From positions 806,001 through 870,000 of the forward strand of contig CAVUFS010000001.1 of assembly GCA_963740675.1 (NCBI GenBank): a DNA stretch of 64,000 bases. Reading direction: 5' to 3'. Made by a program: the position numbers and the translations under genes. Shown one piece after another: positions 1-9,141 of the stretch. The DNA comes from CAIKMD01 sp963740675 (GTDB lineage Bacteria > Pseudomonadota > Alphaproteobacteria > ATCC43930 > CGMCC-115725). The number at the start of each line of letters is the position of its first letter. The stretch's first letter is position 1. The notes beneath the pieces are model-generated. The model saw only the letters and a program-made list of their open reading frames with translations. It had not been told where the DNA came from and made no database searches.

Positions 1-37
1 AGGCCCGCATCGCGGTCGGCCAGCAGGAGGTCACCCA

Positions 38-1000
38 ATGTCTGACGCCGCAGCGCAGGTTAGCCGTCCTCGCCACGAGAAGTTCGAGCGACTGGTCGCG
101 GCCGCGCAGCGGCTGCCGGCGGCGGCGACGGCCATCGCCCATCCGTGCGACAAGGCCTCTCTGGAGAGTGCCGTGGAGGCGGCGCGCCTCAGGCTCATCA
201 CGCCGATCCTGGTCGGGCCGCAGGCGCGCATCCGCGACGTCGCGGCGCACGCCGCGCTCGACATCGGCGCGTTCGAAGTCGTCGATGCCGCCCACAGTGA
301 AGATGCGGCTGTGAAGGCGGTAGAGCTCGTGCGATTGGGCCGGGCCGAAGCGCTGATGAAGGGCAGCCTGCATACCGACGAACTTATGGGCGCGGTCGTG
401 GCGCGCGACACCGGCCTCCGCACGGGTCGGCGCATCAGCCACTGCTTCATCATGGATGTGCCCGATCATCCGAGCCCGCTGATCATCACCGACGCCGCCG
501 TGATCATCGCGCCCACCCTAGCGGACAAGGTCGACATCGTGCAGAACGCGATCGACCTGGCGCACGCAATGAAGGTCTCGGAAGTACGCGTGGCAATCCT
601 CAGCGCGATGGAGACCGTCAATCCGAAGGTGCCCTCGACGATCGAGGCCGCGGCCTTGTGCAAGATGGCGGATCGCGGACAGATCACCGGCGCGTTGCTG
701 GATGGTCCCTTGGCGCTCGACAACGCGATCAGCCCCGACGCCGCTGCGATCAAGAAGATCGTCTCGCCGGTGGCCGGCCGCGCGAACGTGCTCGTGGTGC
801 CTGATCTGGAGGCCGGCAACATGCTCGCAAAGAGCCTGTCCTTCCTGGCTGGGGCCGACGCCGCAGGCATCGTCCTCGGCGCGCGCGTTCCGATCATCCT
901 GACCAGCCGCGCCGACGCCTTGCTCACGCGGCTCGCATCCTGCGCGGTGGCGCTTCTGGTCGCGGCTTCGCGCCGGGCCAACACCGCTGTGATCGCTTGA
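38..1000 (+). CDS. pta: Phosphate acetyltransferase / phosphate butyryltransferase family protein
   Basis: This 320-residue protein matches the PTA_PTB family, which converts acyl-CoA plus phosphate to acyl-phosphate. Visible family features are the substrate-site stretch MKGSLHTDELM near residue 108, the C-terminal block VLVVPDLEAGNMLAKSL and the closing GIVLGARVPIILTSRAD. An AGGAGG ribosome-binding site lies 8 bases before the ATG. The next genes are fabI-like, ackA-like and ppk2, so acyl-phosphate made here would be used by AckA. This is the only intact gene of the four. A MaoC-type N-terminal domain seen in some relatives is absent if this start is right, although the frame is open upstream to the window edge. 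Confidence 0.88.
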   Translation: MSDAAAQVSRPRHEKFERLVAAAQRLPAAATAIAHPCDKASLESAVEAARLRLITPILVGPQARIRDVAAHAALDIGAFEVVDAAHSEDAAVKAVELVRLGRAEALMKGSLHTDELMGAVVARDTGLRTGRRISHCFIMDVPDHPSPLIITDAAVIIAPTLADKVDIVQNAIDLAHAMKVSEVRVAILSAMETVNPKVPSTIEAAALCKMADRGQITGALLDGPLALDNAISPDAAAIKKIVSPVAGRANVLVVPDLEAGNMLAKSLSFLAGADAAGIVLGARVPIILTSRADALLTRLASCAVALLVAASRRANTAVIA

Positions 1001-1010
1001 GGGATTTGCA

Positions 1011-1791
1011 ATGAGCGACGCCATCAGACCCATCCTCGCCGGACACAAGGCGCTGGTGGTCGGGATCGCCAACCAGGACTTCGATCGCCTACGGCTGCGC
1101 GAAGGCCTTTAGGACGGCCGGCGCGGAGCTCGCCGTGACCTGGCTGAACGACAAGGCGCGCCCTTTCGTGGAGCCTTTGGCTCTGGACCTGGAGGCGCAG
1201 ATAACGGCGCCGCTGGATGTGGCGGTTCCCGGGCAGCTCGAGGCGGTGTTCGAGCTGATCCGGGCGCGGTGGGGCAGGCTGGACAGCCTGGTGCATTCGA
1301 TCGCATTCGCGCCGAAGGAGGATCTGCAAGGCGGGCTGCTGGACTGTTCGGCCGAGGGGTTCGCCAAGGCCATGGACGTCTCATGCCATTCTTTTATCCG
1401 CATGGCGAAGCTTGCGGCGCCGCTGATGACGGATGGCGGGACAATGTTCGCCATGAGCTACTACGGCGCCAATCGCGTGGTCCCGAACTACAACGTCATG
1501 GGCCCCGTGAAAGCGGCGCTCGAAGCCGCGTGTCGGTATCTGGCCTTCGAACTCGGATCGGCGGGAATTCGCGTGCATGCGATTTCGCCAGGTCCTTTGC
1601 AGACGCGCGCGGCCTCCGGCCTGAAGGATTTCGAGTTGATGCTGAACGAGGCGGCCCAGAAGGCCCCGTTGGGCGAGCTGGTGGACATCATGGATGTCGG
1701 CTTCGCCTGCGCCTATCTGGCCACTGACTTTGCCCGCCGGATCACCGGTGGAACCATCTACGTCGACGGCGGCGCGAACGTTGTCGCGTGA
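1011..1791 (+). pseudogene. fabI: Enoyl-[acyl-carrier-protein] reductase FabI-like, broken by a +1 frameshift
   Basis: FabI is an SDR-type NADH-dependent enoyl-ACP reductase. The gene starts at 1011 (MSDAIRPILAGHKALVVGIA), but the frame reaches a TAG about 100 bases in. Dropping one T at about 1080 restores the expected DSIAYGCAKAFRTAGAEL, and the rest reads on to the stop at 1791. The repaired protein has about 259 residues, with the Y-x6-K active site in YNVMGPVKAALEA and a C-terminal GGTIYVDGGANV. As written, a shortened product could only start inside the gene and would lack part of the Rossmann dinucleotide site. FabI paralogues beside pta-ackA occur in other alphaproteobacteria. Sequencing error is the alternative to a real mutation. 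Confidence 0.85.
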
Positions 1792-1827
1792 TCGTTGACG
1801 CGCACCCGTAGACGAGGGCGCTGAATC

Positions 1828-3040
1828 ATGAGTGGATGCATCGCGGTCTTCAACGCCGGCTCGTCGAGCATCAAGTTTGCGATCTACGAGACCGCGACCC
1901 GCGGAGACCGTGCTGTTTCGCGGGCAGGTCGAGCAGATCGGCGTATCGCCGCGTCTGCGCGTCGCCGACGCTCATGGCGATCGGATCGCCGAGCAGAGCT
2001 GGCCTGTCGAGGGGCTCGATCATCGCGCGGCGACGAAGCGTCTTCTCGATACGGCCGTCGAGCTGATCCAGGGCAGGCGGGTGCTGGCGGTCGGGCACCG
2101 CGTCGTGCATGGCGGCTTGAAGTACGCCGCGCCCGTGCCGGTCGACCGGCAGGTACTTGCCGATCTCGCCGAACTGTCGCCGCTGGCGCCGCTGCATCAG
2201 CCGCACAACCTCGCGCCCATCGAGGCGATCGCCGAGGCGGCGCCGCACATCCCGCAGGTGGCCTGTTTCGATACGGCGTTCCATCGGGGGCAGCCGCCTC
2301 TCGCGCAGCTGTTCGCGTTGCCGCGCAAGTTCACGGACGCCGGCGTGCGCCGGTATGGCTTCCATGGTCTCTCCTACGAGTACGTGACCTCCCGTCTGCG
2401 CGAGATCGCGCCGGACCTCGCAGGCTTGCGGCTCGTGGTCGCGCATCTTGGCAATGGCGCGAGCCTTTGCGCCGTCGATCGCGGCCGCAGCGTGGCGAGC
2501 ACCATGGGCTTCACCGCTGTCGACGGCCTGGTCATGGGCACGCGATGCGGGACGATCGATCCGGGCGTGCTGATCTATCTGATGGACGCCTATGGCATGG
2601 ACGCGCGCGCCATCGAGAATCTCGTCTACCGCCAGTCCGGTCTGCTGGGCGTGTCGGGCATCTCATCGGACATGCGGACGCTGAAGGCGTCCTCCGATCC
2701 GGCGGCCGCCGAGGCCATCGAGCTGTTCGTCTATCGCATTGTGCGGGAAGTGGGCTCGCTCGCGGCGGCGCTGGGCGGCGTCGACGGCCTGATCTTCACG
2801 GGGGGCATCGGCGAGAACGATGCGGCGATCCGGACGAAGGTCGCAGCGGGATGCCGTTGGCTAGGGGTGGAGTTGGATGAGACGCGCAACGCGGGTGGCG
2901 CGGGCCCGATCAGCACCGGCGCGTCGCGCGTGCGGGTCTGGGTCATTCCGACGGATGAAGAACGCATGGTTGTTCGTCACACCTCGGTCGCGCTGGGTCT
3001 GGGGCGCACCCCCGCCGTCAACGACGAAGCACAAGCATAA
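1828..3040 (+). pseudogene. ackA: Acetate/butyrate kinase AckA, broken by a +1 frameshift
   Basis: AckA forms acetate and ATP from acetyl-phosphate. The N-terminal signature MSGCIAVFNAGSSSIKFAIYE starts at 1828 in one frame; everything after about 1905 (ETVLFRGQVEQIGV onward) lies in the next frame. A single extra base in the CCC run near 1898-1900 would explain this. The downstream part is complete: the ATP/acetate-site stretches VAHLGNGASLCAV and GTRCGTIDPGVL, and the C-terminal FTGGIGENDAAIR. Repaired length is about 403 residues, normal for the family. It is the middle of three consecutive broken genes. Confidence 0.85.
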
Positions 3041-3065
3041 GGCGTCCGCGCCTTTGGGAGGTCCC

Positions 3066-3879
3066 ATGGCAAAAAATCAGCATCAAGAGCAAGAACACCA
3101 AAAGCTGAAGAGAAAAAAGTACGAAGAGCAAGCTGAGAGAGTTGCAGGTTGAACTTTGCTATCTCCAGTCATGGGTGAAGGCGACGGGTGCGCGCATCAT
3201 GCTGCTGTTCGAGGGCCGGGACACGGCCGGCAAGGGCGGCATCATCAAGGCGATTACCGAGCGGGTGAGTCCTCGTGTGTTCAGGATTGTGGCCTTGCCG
3301 GCGCCAACCGATCGCGAGAAGTCGCAAATATATATTCAGCGATACATAAGACATTTTCCGTCTGCTGGTGAAATCGTGATCTTTGATAGAAGTTGGTACA
3401 ATCGTGCTGGCGTCGAATACGTCATGAATTTCTGCACCAAGGAGCAGCGCGATACGTTCCTGGAGCTATGCCCGACAGTCGAGAAGTGGATCATTGAATC
3501 GGGTGTGACGCTCATCAAGACCTGGCTGGAAGTGGGTATGGAGGAGCAGGATCGGCGCTTCATGGCGCGTATCACGGATCCCCTCCGGCAATGGAAGCTG
3601 AGCCCGATGGATGTGGAAGCCTATGGGCGATGGAATGAATATTCCAAGGCTCGCGACAAGATGCTGGCGGCGACGGACACCGACTATTCGCCTTGGCACA
3701 TTCTCTATTCGGATGACAAGAAGCGGGCGCGCCTGAACGGCATCTCGAACATCCTGTCGCTGATCCCGTACGAGAAAATCAAACAGCCCGAGGTGACTCT
3801 GCCAAAGAGATCACACAAGCGCGAGTACGATGATCAGTCCGGGCTGCGCGGGCGAAAAATCGTCCCTCAGCTCTACTGA
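3066..3879 (+). pseudogene. ppk2: Polyphosphate kinase 2 (PPK2), broken by a +1 frameshift near its N terminus
   Basis: PPK2 moves phosphate between polyphosphate and nucleotides. A good ribosome-binding site (GGGAGG) precedes ATG 3066, which gives MAKNQHQEQEHQKLKRKKYE and then a premature TGA at about 3150. Removing one G near 3132 continues into QLRELQVELCYLQSWVKATG. The body carries Walker A FEGRDTAGKGGIIKAI, the lid-type RVFRIVALPAPTDRE, Walker B IVIFDRSWYNRAGVE and the C-terminal SPWHILYSDDKKRARLN, all typical of PPK2. Repaired length is about 270 residues. An internal start would keep the catalytic domain, so partial function cannot be excluded. Confidence 0.87.
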
Positions 3880-3939
3880 CCGGTTTCGTTCGGGCCCTGG
3901 CTTTCCGCCTCAGATAAAATAATGCGCGGATGCCGCGTA

Positions 3940-3962
3940 CGCTGGCACGCGACGTGCCAGCG
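3940..3962. repeat. Perfect 10-bp inverted repeat (hairpin) after ppk2
   Basis: CGCTGGCACG and CGTGCCAGCG flank a 3-base loop. No T-run follows, so it is not a standard intrinsic terminator, but it sits in the 200-base gap between ppk2 and the flavoprotein gene and could end transcription or be a protein-binding palindrome. Confidence 0.6.
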
Positions 3963-4027
3963 CTGAGTTGCCGGGCGAGAGGACGAACCGGACGCTACGA
4001 AAATTGGGACAAAAAATTCGCCCGCCG

Positions 4028-4054
4028 TGTCACAGAGCGCAGGTGCCGCTCGTC
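4028..4054 (+). promoter_or_regulatory. Putative ECF41-type promoter (TGTCACA-N16-CGTC)
   Basis: TGTCACA at 4028-4034 is followed after 16 bases by CGTC at 4051-4054, about 30 bases upstream of the flavoprotein start. ECF41 sigma factors are reported to recognise a TGTCACA / CGTC promoter in front of their partner gene, and an ECF41 sigma gene is the second gene of this transcription unit. The match to consensus is complete as I remember it; function is inferred. Confidence 0.7.
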
Positions 4055-4085
4055 ATGTCTCCAGAAACCTCGACAGGAGATGACG

Positions 4086-5297
4086 ATGGCACCTCACAAT
4101 ATCCTGATCATCGGCGGCGGCTTTGCCGGCTTTTGGGCGGCGGTGGCGGCGCGGCGGGTGGCGGGGCCTCGGGCGGGCGTGACCTTGGTGTCGCTGGAGC
4201 CGATGCTTGAAATCCGGCCGCGGCTCTATGAGGCGCAGCCCGAGACGCTCGCGGTCGACATGCTGCCGCATCTGCGCACACTCGATATCGGCTTCGTGCG
4301 CAGCGCGGCGATGGGGCTCGATGCTGCCGCCAAGACCGTGACGCTCGCCGGGGGTGATCGCCTTGCTTACGACCGTCTCGTCGTCGCGACCGGTAGCCGC
4401 ATGCGCCGGCCGTCGGTGCCGGGTGCTGAGGCGGCGTTCTCAGTCGACACGCAGGCGGAGGCGATTGCCTTTGATCGGCGCCTCAGCACGATCGCGCATG
4501 ACGTCGCGGCGCCAACCATCGCCGTCGTCGGTGCTGGCTTCACCGGTATCGAGCTGGCGCTCGAGTTGCGCGACCGACTAACGGCGCATGGCGCCGATGG
4601 AGCGGCCGAGCGTGCGCGCATCGTGTTGATCGATCGCGCTGAGGTCATTGGGCCCGAGCTCGGGCCCGGGCCGCGGCCGGCGATCGAGGCGGCGCTCGCC
4701 GCCACCGGTGTCGAGTTGCGCCTCGGCGCCATCGTGCAATCCTTGGCAGCAGACCGTGTCAGCTTCGCCGATGCCAGCGTGCTCGCGGCCGACGCTGTGG
4801 TGCTGGCGACCGGCATGGTCGCCGCGCCTTTTGCAGCGCAGGTCCCGGGCGCGCGCGATGCGCTGGGCCGCGTCATCGTCGATGCGGCGCTCAAAGCGCC
4901 CGCCGCGCCCGACATCTTCGTTGCCGGCGATGCCGCTTCGGCCGATACCGGCGATGGCCATCGCACGCTGCAATCGTGTCAGCATGCGGGACAGCTCGGC
5001 CGCGTTGCCGGCGAGAACGCGGCGCGCGATCTGTTGGGCTTGCCGCCTGTTCCGTACGAGCAACTGCGCTACCTTACCTGCCTCGATCTCGGTCGCTCCG
5101 GCGCGGTCATCACCCAAGGCTGGGAGCGGCGGATCGAGAAAACCGGCAGTGAAGGCAAGGCAGTGAAGCGGCTGATCAACACGCAAATCATCTATCCGCC
5201 GACGGATGGCGCGGCCGAGGCGTTGCTCGCGGCCTCGAGCATCGACCTTGCCGCACGGGTTCGCCCGATCGATAGCGCGAAAGAAAAGGCGGCGTGA
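4086..5297 (+). CDS. NDH-2-like NAD(P)/FAD-dependent oxidoreductase, ECF41-associated
   Basis: This 403-residue flavoprotein belongs to the pyridine nucleotide-disulfide oxidoreductase class II group that includes NDH-2. It has an N-terminal FAD dinucleotide fold (ILIIGGGFAGFWAA), a second Rossmann motif for NAD(P)H (IAVVGAGFTGIELALEL) and the second FAD motif DIFVAGDAA near residue 280. The C terminus lacks an obvious membrane-anchoring helix. I prefer ATG 4086 because AGGAG lies 7 bases upstream; ATG 4080 is almost on top of it. Its TGA overlaps the sigma ATG (ATGA). Oxidoreductases are one of the known partner types of ECF41 sigma factors, so this is probably the regulated target as well as the neighbour. 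Confidence 0.85.
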   Translation: MAPHNILIIGGGFAGFWAAVAARRVAGPRAGVTLVSLEPMLEIRPRLYEAQPETLAVDMLPHLRTLDIGFVRSAAMGLDAAAKTVTLAGGDRLAYDRLVVATGSRMRRPSVPGAEAAFSVDTQAEAIAFDRRLSTIAHDVAAPTIAVVGAGFTGIELALELRDRLTAHGADGAAERARIVLIDRAEVIGPELGPGPRPAIEAALAATGVELRLGAIVQSLAADRVSFADASVLAADAVVLATGMVAAPFAAQVPGARDALGRVIVDAALKAPAAPDIFVAGDAASADTGDGHRTLQSCQHAGQLGRVAGENAARDLLGLPPVPYEQLRYLTCLDLGRSGAVITQGWERRIEKTGSEGKAVKRLINTQIIYPPTDGAAEALLAASSIDLAARVRPIDSAKEKAA

Positions 5298-6172
5298 TGA
5301 ACGCGGCATCGAGTGAAGACGCTGCTTCGGTCTTCAATCCGCTGCGGCCGAGCCTTGTCCGCGTCGCTTATCGGATGCTGGGCTCGGTCGCGGATGCGGA
5401 GGATGTCGTGCAAGACGCTTTTCTCCGCTGGCTCGATGCCGACCGCGATACCGTGCGCGAGCCGGCGGCGTTTCTGCGGCGCATCGTGACGCGTCTGTGC
5501 CTGGACCGATTGAAATCGGTCCAGCGCCGGCGCGAGACCTATCCCGGCACCTGGCTGCCGGAGCCGGTTGTCGAAACGAGCGAGGACGAAGTCGACGACG
5601 TGACGCTGCCGCTGCTGATGGCGCTCGATCGTCTGTCGCCATTGGAGCGTGCGGCCTTCTTGCTGCATGACGTGTTCGGCCTCGATTTCGACGAGGTCGC
5701 CGCGACGATCGAGCGTGATCCGTCGGCGTGCCGTCAGCTCGCCAGCCGCGCACGTGCGCATATTCGTGCTGATCGTCCGCGCTATCCCGTGCCGAAAGAA
5801 CGCGGGCTCGAGATTGCGGCGGCTTTCTTCGCCGCATCCCGGAACGGCGAGATGGAACGCCTCCGTACGTTGCTCGCAACTGACGTCACCGCCTATGCCG
5901 ATGGTGGCGGCAAGGCGTCGGCGCATGGACCGCCGGTCTCCGGCATTGAAAACCTAATGCCGCTGTTCGAGCGGTTTGCCGCTGTCTTCGCCGCGAACCC
6001 ATCACATCTCGTGCGCTATGGCTATATCAACGGCCTGCCGGGGTTCGTCACCATCGAGGGCGGCAATATTCTCCAGACCACCGCGCTGGAGATCGCGGAT
6101 GGCCGCATCGTCGCTATCTACGCGACGCGCAATCCCGACAAGCTGCAGCGCGTGGCCGACACGCTGCATTGA
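5297..6172 (+). CDS. ECF41-family RNA polymerase sigma factor with SnoaL-like C-terminal domain
   Basis: 291 residues: sigma-2 (about 12-80), the linker motif WLPEP (86-90), sigma-4 (about 103-155) and a C-terminal SnoaL/NTF2-like extension. The extension carries DGGGK at 202-206 and NPDKL at 279-283, both diagnostic of ECF41. In that family the extension is fused and replaces or supplements an anti-sigma factor, tuning activity in cis. The start overlaps the flavoprotein stop by 4 bases, so the two are co-transcribed and probably co-translated. The TGTCACA-N16-CGTC site upstream of the pair implies autoregulation. Confidence 0.92.
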   Translation: MNAASSEDAASVFNPLRPSLVRVAYRMLGSVADAEDVVQDAFLRWLDADRDTVREPAAFLRRIVTRLCLDRLKSVQRRRETYPGTWLPEPVVETSEDEVDDVTLPLLMALDRLSPLERAAFLLHDVFGLDFDEVAATIERDPSACRQLASRARAHIRADRPRYPVPKERGLEIAAAFFAASRNGEMERLRTLLATDVTAYADGGGKASAHGPPVSGIENLMPLFERFAAVFAANPSHLVRYGYINGLPGFVTIEGGNILQTTALEIADGRIVAIYATRNPDKLQRVADTLH

Positions 6173-6205
6173 TCATTGGGAGCGCCGATGATCCAGAGCT
6201 TCGCG

Positions 6206-6886
6206 TTAGGTTTGTCCCTTGTGCCGGGCGATGAGCTGATCGGCAATGTCGTTGAGGTCATTGCCGACAAATTGCGGTTGAGGGCCGACGCCCAAGAGAT
6301 CGTTGCCGACGCGTTTGATCAATGCCGCTTCCCAACCTGCCGCGACGGCGCCGAGCGTGTCCCAAGTGTGGCAGGCGATCAGACAGAGCTGTGAGGGCTC
6401 AACGCCAAGCTCTTTCTCGACATAGCCATACGTCTCGCGCGAAGGCTTGTGATGTTTCACGCCGTCGGCGCTGAATCGCCGCTCGAACAAATCGACGATG
6501 CCGCCATGCTCGAGCTGGCGGGTTTGAACTTCAAGCAGATTGTCCGTGAGCGTGAAGAGGCGAAAACCGGGCGCATTGCGCAGCGCCGCCGGAACCTCGG
6601 GGAGCGGCGGCATGGTGGAAAATTTTTCCGTCAGCTCCTTCTTGTCGTTGTCCCCAATCTTGATGCCGCGCGTATCCGCCAGCATTTTCATCACGGCTGT
6701 GCCGATATCGGTGAAGGGGACGTAGCAGCCGGCGACCGTCAGGGCAGCGGAGTACATGATCAGATTGGCGAACCAGAGACGCATGGCGCTCTTTTCGCCG
6801 AAGATGCGCTCGAATGTCGGCGCCATCGTTTCAAGATCGAGAAGCGTCTCGTTGACGTCGAAAACGATCAAGGGAAGAGCGGCCAT
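6206..6886 (-). CDS. Haloacid dehalogenase type II (HAD superfamily)
   Basis: 226 residues. Motif I is FDVNETLLD with nucleophile Asp10, followed by a helical cap (residues about 20-95), motif II in LFTLTDN, the lysine motif in KHHKPSRETYGYVEKELG and a motif III variant near CHTWDTLGAVAAGW. Family members release halide from 2-haloacids, but many homologues are phosphatases or have unknown substrates. It faces the sigma gene convergently with a 33-base gap. Two nearby hydrolases also have an Asp nucleophile, but that does not establish a dehalogenation pathway. Confidence 0.8.
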   Translation of the reverse strand: MAALPLIVFDVNETLLDLETMAPTFERIFGEKSAMRLWFANLIMYSAALTVAGCYVPFTDIGTAVMKMLADTRGIKIGDNDKKELTEKFSTMPPLPEVPAALRNAPGFRLFTLTDNLLEVQTRQLEHGGIVDLFERRFSADGVKHHKPSRETYGYVEKELGVEPSQLCLIACHTWDTLGAVAAGWEAALIKRVGNDLLGVGPQPQFVGNDLNDIADQLIARHKGQT

Positions 6887-7069
6887 GCTACGAGACTTCC
6901 GTTTGTTGGTCCTGGTCTCACATTCGTCAGGGAATCAGCGCTTGTTCGCATGAATATTCCGCGGACCGACACCGTCGCATCCCTTGTAAGGTCAGGTGAT
7001 GACCACCATTAGACTTATCAAGGGCATTTCACATGGTTAGCGAAGCCCCGCGATCTCAGGAGCGACAGG

Positions 7070-7765
7070 ATGGCGATGCAGGATGTGAGCGTTGTACTTG
7101 CCCACGGAGCCTGGGCCGATGGATCAAGCTGGGCGCGGGTCATCACGGCGCTCAAAGCAGAGTCGGTAAAAGTGTCGGCCGCGCCGCTGCCGCTGACGTC
7201 TTTGGCCGACGACGTTGCTGCCCTCAATCGCAGCCTGGAGCGGACGGAAGGGCCGATCGTCTTGGTGGCGCACGCCTACGCCGGTGCGGTCATCGCTCTC
7301 GCACAGCCTGAACGCGTGAAGGCGTTGGTCTACATAACCGCTCTGGCGCCCGATGAAGGTGAGAAGGTCGCGGACGTGTTCTATCACCTTCCACCCCATC
7401 CCAAAGCGCCAAAGCTTGCACCGGACAGTCATGGATTGATCTGGCTGCCGGAAGAAGCCTTCGCAGCGGCCTTCGCGCAAAATGCTTCCGTCGAGGATCG
7501 CGCCGTGCTCGCCGCCGTGCAGCGGCCGATATCGCCGAGCTGTATCAGCGTTCCGGTCGGACGCCCGCTGTGGAAGGACGTCCCGAGCTGGTTTCTGATC
7601 GCCGAAGACGATCGCATGATCGTCCCCGAGACGCAGCGTTATATGGCGGCGCGCATGAAGGCCAAGGTGACGGCACATGCCGTCGATCACACACCAAGCG
7701 TTACCGCGCCGGCCTTCGTCGTTGCCCTTATTCGTGACGCCATCCACGCCGTTGCAGGCAGCTGA
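7070..7765 (+). CDS. Alpha/beta hydrolase-fold protein lacking the nucleophile serine
   Basis: 231 residues with the small esterase-like alpha/beta fold. The oxyanion stretch LAHGAWADGSSW is present (residues 10-21). The nucleophile elbow, normally GHSYGG, reads AHAYAG (67-72), so the catalytic Ser is Ala69. The acid (AEDDRMI) and a late His (VDHTPSV) appear retained. AGGAG lies about 7 bases upstream of ATG 7070. It is either a non-hydrolytic member (binding or non-canonical chemistry) or uses another residue. Related sequences with an Ala elbow exist, so this need not be a recent mutation. Confidence 0.8.
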   Translation: MAMQDVSVVLAHGAWADGSSWARVITALKAESVKVSAAPLPLTSLADDVAALNRSLERTEGPIVLVAHAYAGAVIALAQPERVKALVYITALAPDEGEKVADVFYHLPPHPKAPKLAPDSHGLIWLPEEAFAAAFAQNASVEDRAVLAAVQRPISPSCISVPVGRPLWKDVPSWFLIAEDDRMIVPETQRYMAARMKAKVTAHAVDHTPSVTAPAFVVALIRDAIHAVAGS

Positions 7766-7855
7766 AGCAAATCCGTACAAGCGACAGCAGGCAGGTTATG
7801 GCATCCTCACGATAAGCTCAATTTCACTCGGAGATTATAAGCAGAGGAGGGTTTG

Positions 7856-8707
7856 ATGGCGCTCGTCAGCTACCGTACGGCCGATGTCGACGGCTTCAAG
7901 ATCTTCTATCGCGAAGCAGGCACGACCGATGCGCCGAAGCTCCTGCTGCTGCACGGCTTTCCCAGTGCGGGTCACATGTTTCGTGACCTCATTCCACTTC
8001 TCGCCGACAGATTTCATCTTGTCGCGCCCGATCTTCCTGGATTCGGCCAGTCGGACATGCCGCCGCGGGAAAAATTCAGCTACACCTTCGGCAGCATTGC
8101 TCGCGTGATCGAGCGCTTCACCGAGATCATCGGCTTCGATCGGTTCGCCGTGTATGTCTTTGACTATGGCGCGCCGACCGGGTTCCGGCTCGCGATCCGT
8201 CATCCCGAGCGAATCACGGCCATCATCTCGCAGAACGGCAACGCCTATGAGGAAGGGCTTAGCGCAGGCTGGAGTCCGATCAAGGCCTATTGGCAGGATC
8301 CGTCGGCGGCGAACCGGCAAGCGCTCCGCACCTTCCTCAAACCGGAAACAACCCACTGGCAATACATGCAAGGCGTATCCGACCCGGCGATGGTGTCGCC
8401 GGATGGTCAGAATCTCGATAATTTCTATCTGGCTCGTTCCGGTGCAGATGAGGTGCAACTCGATCTTCTCGGCGATTACAAGAGCAACCTCGCGCTTTAT
8501 CCGTCATTCCAGGAATATTTCCGCACGCACAAGCCACCGCTATTGGCGGTGTGGGGCAAGAACGACCCGTTTTTCGTGCCGCCCGGCGCGGAGGCGTTCA
8601 AGCGCGACAATCCTCGCGCCGTCGTCCGCTTTCTCGACACCGGCCACTTCGCGCTGGAAACGCATGCGAGCGAGATCGCAGAAAGCATCCGCGATTTTCT
8701 GCAGTAA
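7856..8707 (+). CDS. Alpha/beta hydrolase with Asp nucleophile (epoxide hydrolase/haloalkane dehalogenase-like)
   Basis: 283 residues. LLLLHGFPSAGHMFRDL carries the HGFP oxyanion motif, and the elbow is VFDYGAP with Asp103 as nucleophile. A cap domain (about 130-215) and the catalytic His in LDTGHFALETH follow. Asp-nucleophile members hydrolyse epoxides or carbon-halogen bonds; the substrate here is unknown. GAGGAGG sits just upstream of ATG 7856. It lies in a run of similar enzymes on the same strand. Confidence 0.82.
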   Translation: MALVSYRTADVDGFKIFYREAGTTDAPKLLLLHGFPSAGHMFRDLIPLLADRFHLVAPDLPGFGQSDMPPREKFSYTFGSIARVIERFTEIIGFDRFAVYVFDYGAPTGFRLAIRHPERITAIISQNGNAYEEGLSAGWSPIKAYWQDPSAANRQALRTFLKPETTHWQYMQGVSDPAMVSPDGQNLDNFYLARSGADEVQLDLLGDYKSNLALYPSFQEYFRTHKPPLLAVWGKNDPFFVPPGAEAFKRDNPRAVVRFLDTGHFALETHASEIAESIRDFLQ

Positions 8708-8722
8708 GCCAATGGAAGAATT

Positions 8723-9135
8723 GTGACCGCAAAGACGCTGGCCGGAAAATGTTTCTGCGGCGCGGTTGCTTATGCGGTAGCGGATAATTCCGCTACGCGG
8801 CCTATTGCCATTGCTCCGATTGCCGGCGCGCGACCGGCTCGGCGTTCAAGCCTTTCGCGGGCATCGAGCGCGCAAAGCTCGTCCTAACCGCGGGGCAGAA
8901 CGACCTTATGATCTTCGGCGACGATCAGGGCAACGATACGCACTGCAAAGCCTGCGGCTCGCTTCTCTACTCCGTCGTTCGCGATGGTGCCTATGTCCAC
9001 GTCGCCATGGGAACGCTGGTCGATGCGCCAACGATTCGGCCCGACAAGCACATCTTCGTCGGCTCCAAAGCGCCGTGGTTCACAATCACCGACGATCTGC
9101 CGCAATTCGACGAGCACGCGACGAGCAGGGCTTAG
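8723..9135 (+). pseudogene. GFA-family (glutathione-dependent formaldehyde-activating-like) zinc protein, frameshifted
   Basis: The Cys motifs of the GFA (Mss4-like) fold are all present but in two frames: GKCFCGAVAYAVADN from GTG 8723, then after a one-base deletion near 8790 AAYCHCSDCRRATGSAF, GNDTHCKACGSLLY and AMGTLVDAPTIRPDKHIF to the stop at 9135. Restoring the base gives about 137 residues. Members bind zinc through these cysteines; few have proven enzyme activity. Confidence 0.75.
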
Positions 9136-9141
9136 CCGCGC

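Noticed and set aside
1..45. End of an upstream gene overlapping the pta start
   Set aside because: A stop exists at 43-45 in one frame, but 14 codons are too few to identify a product.
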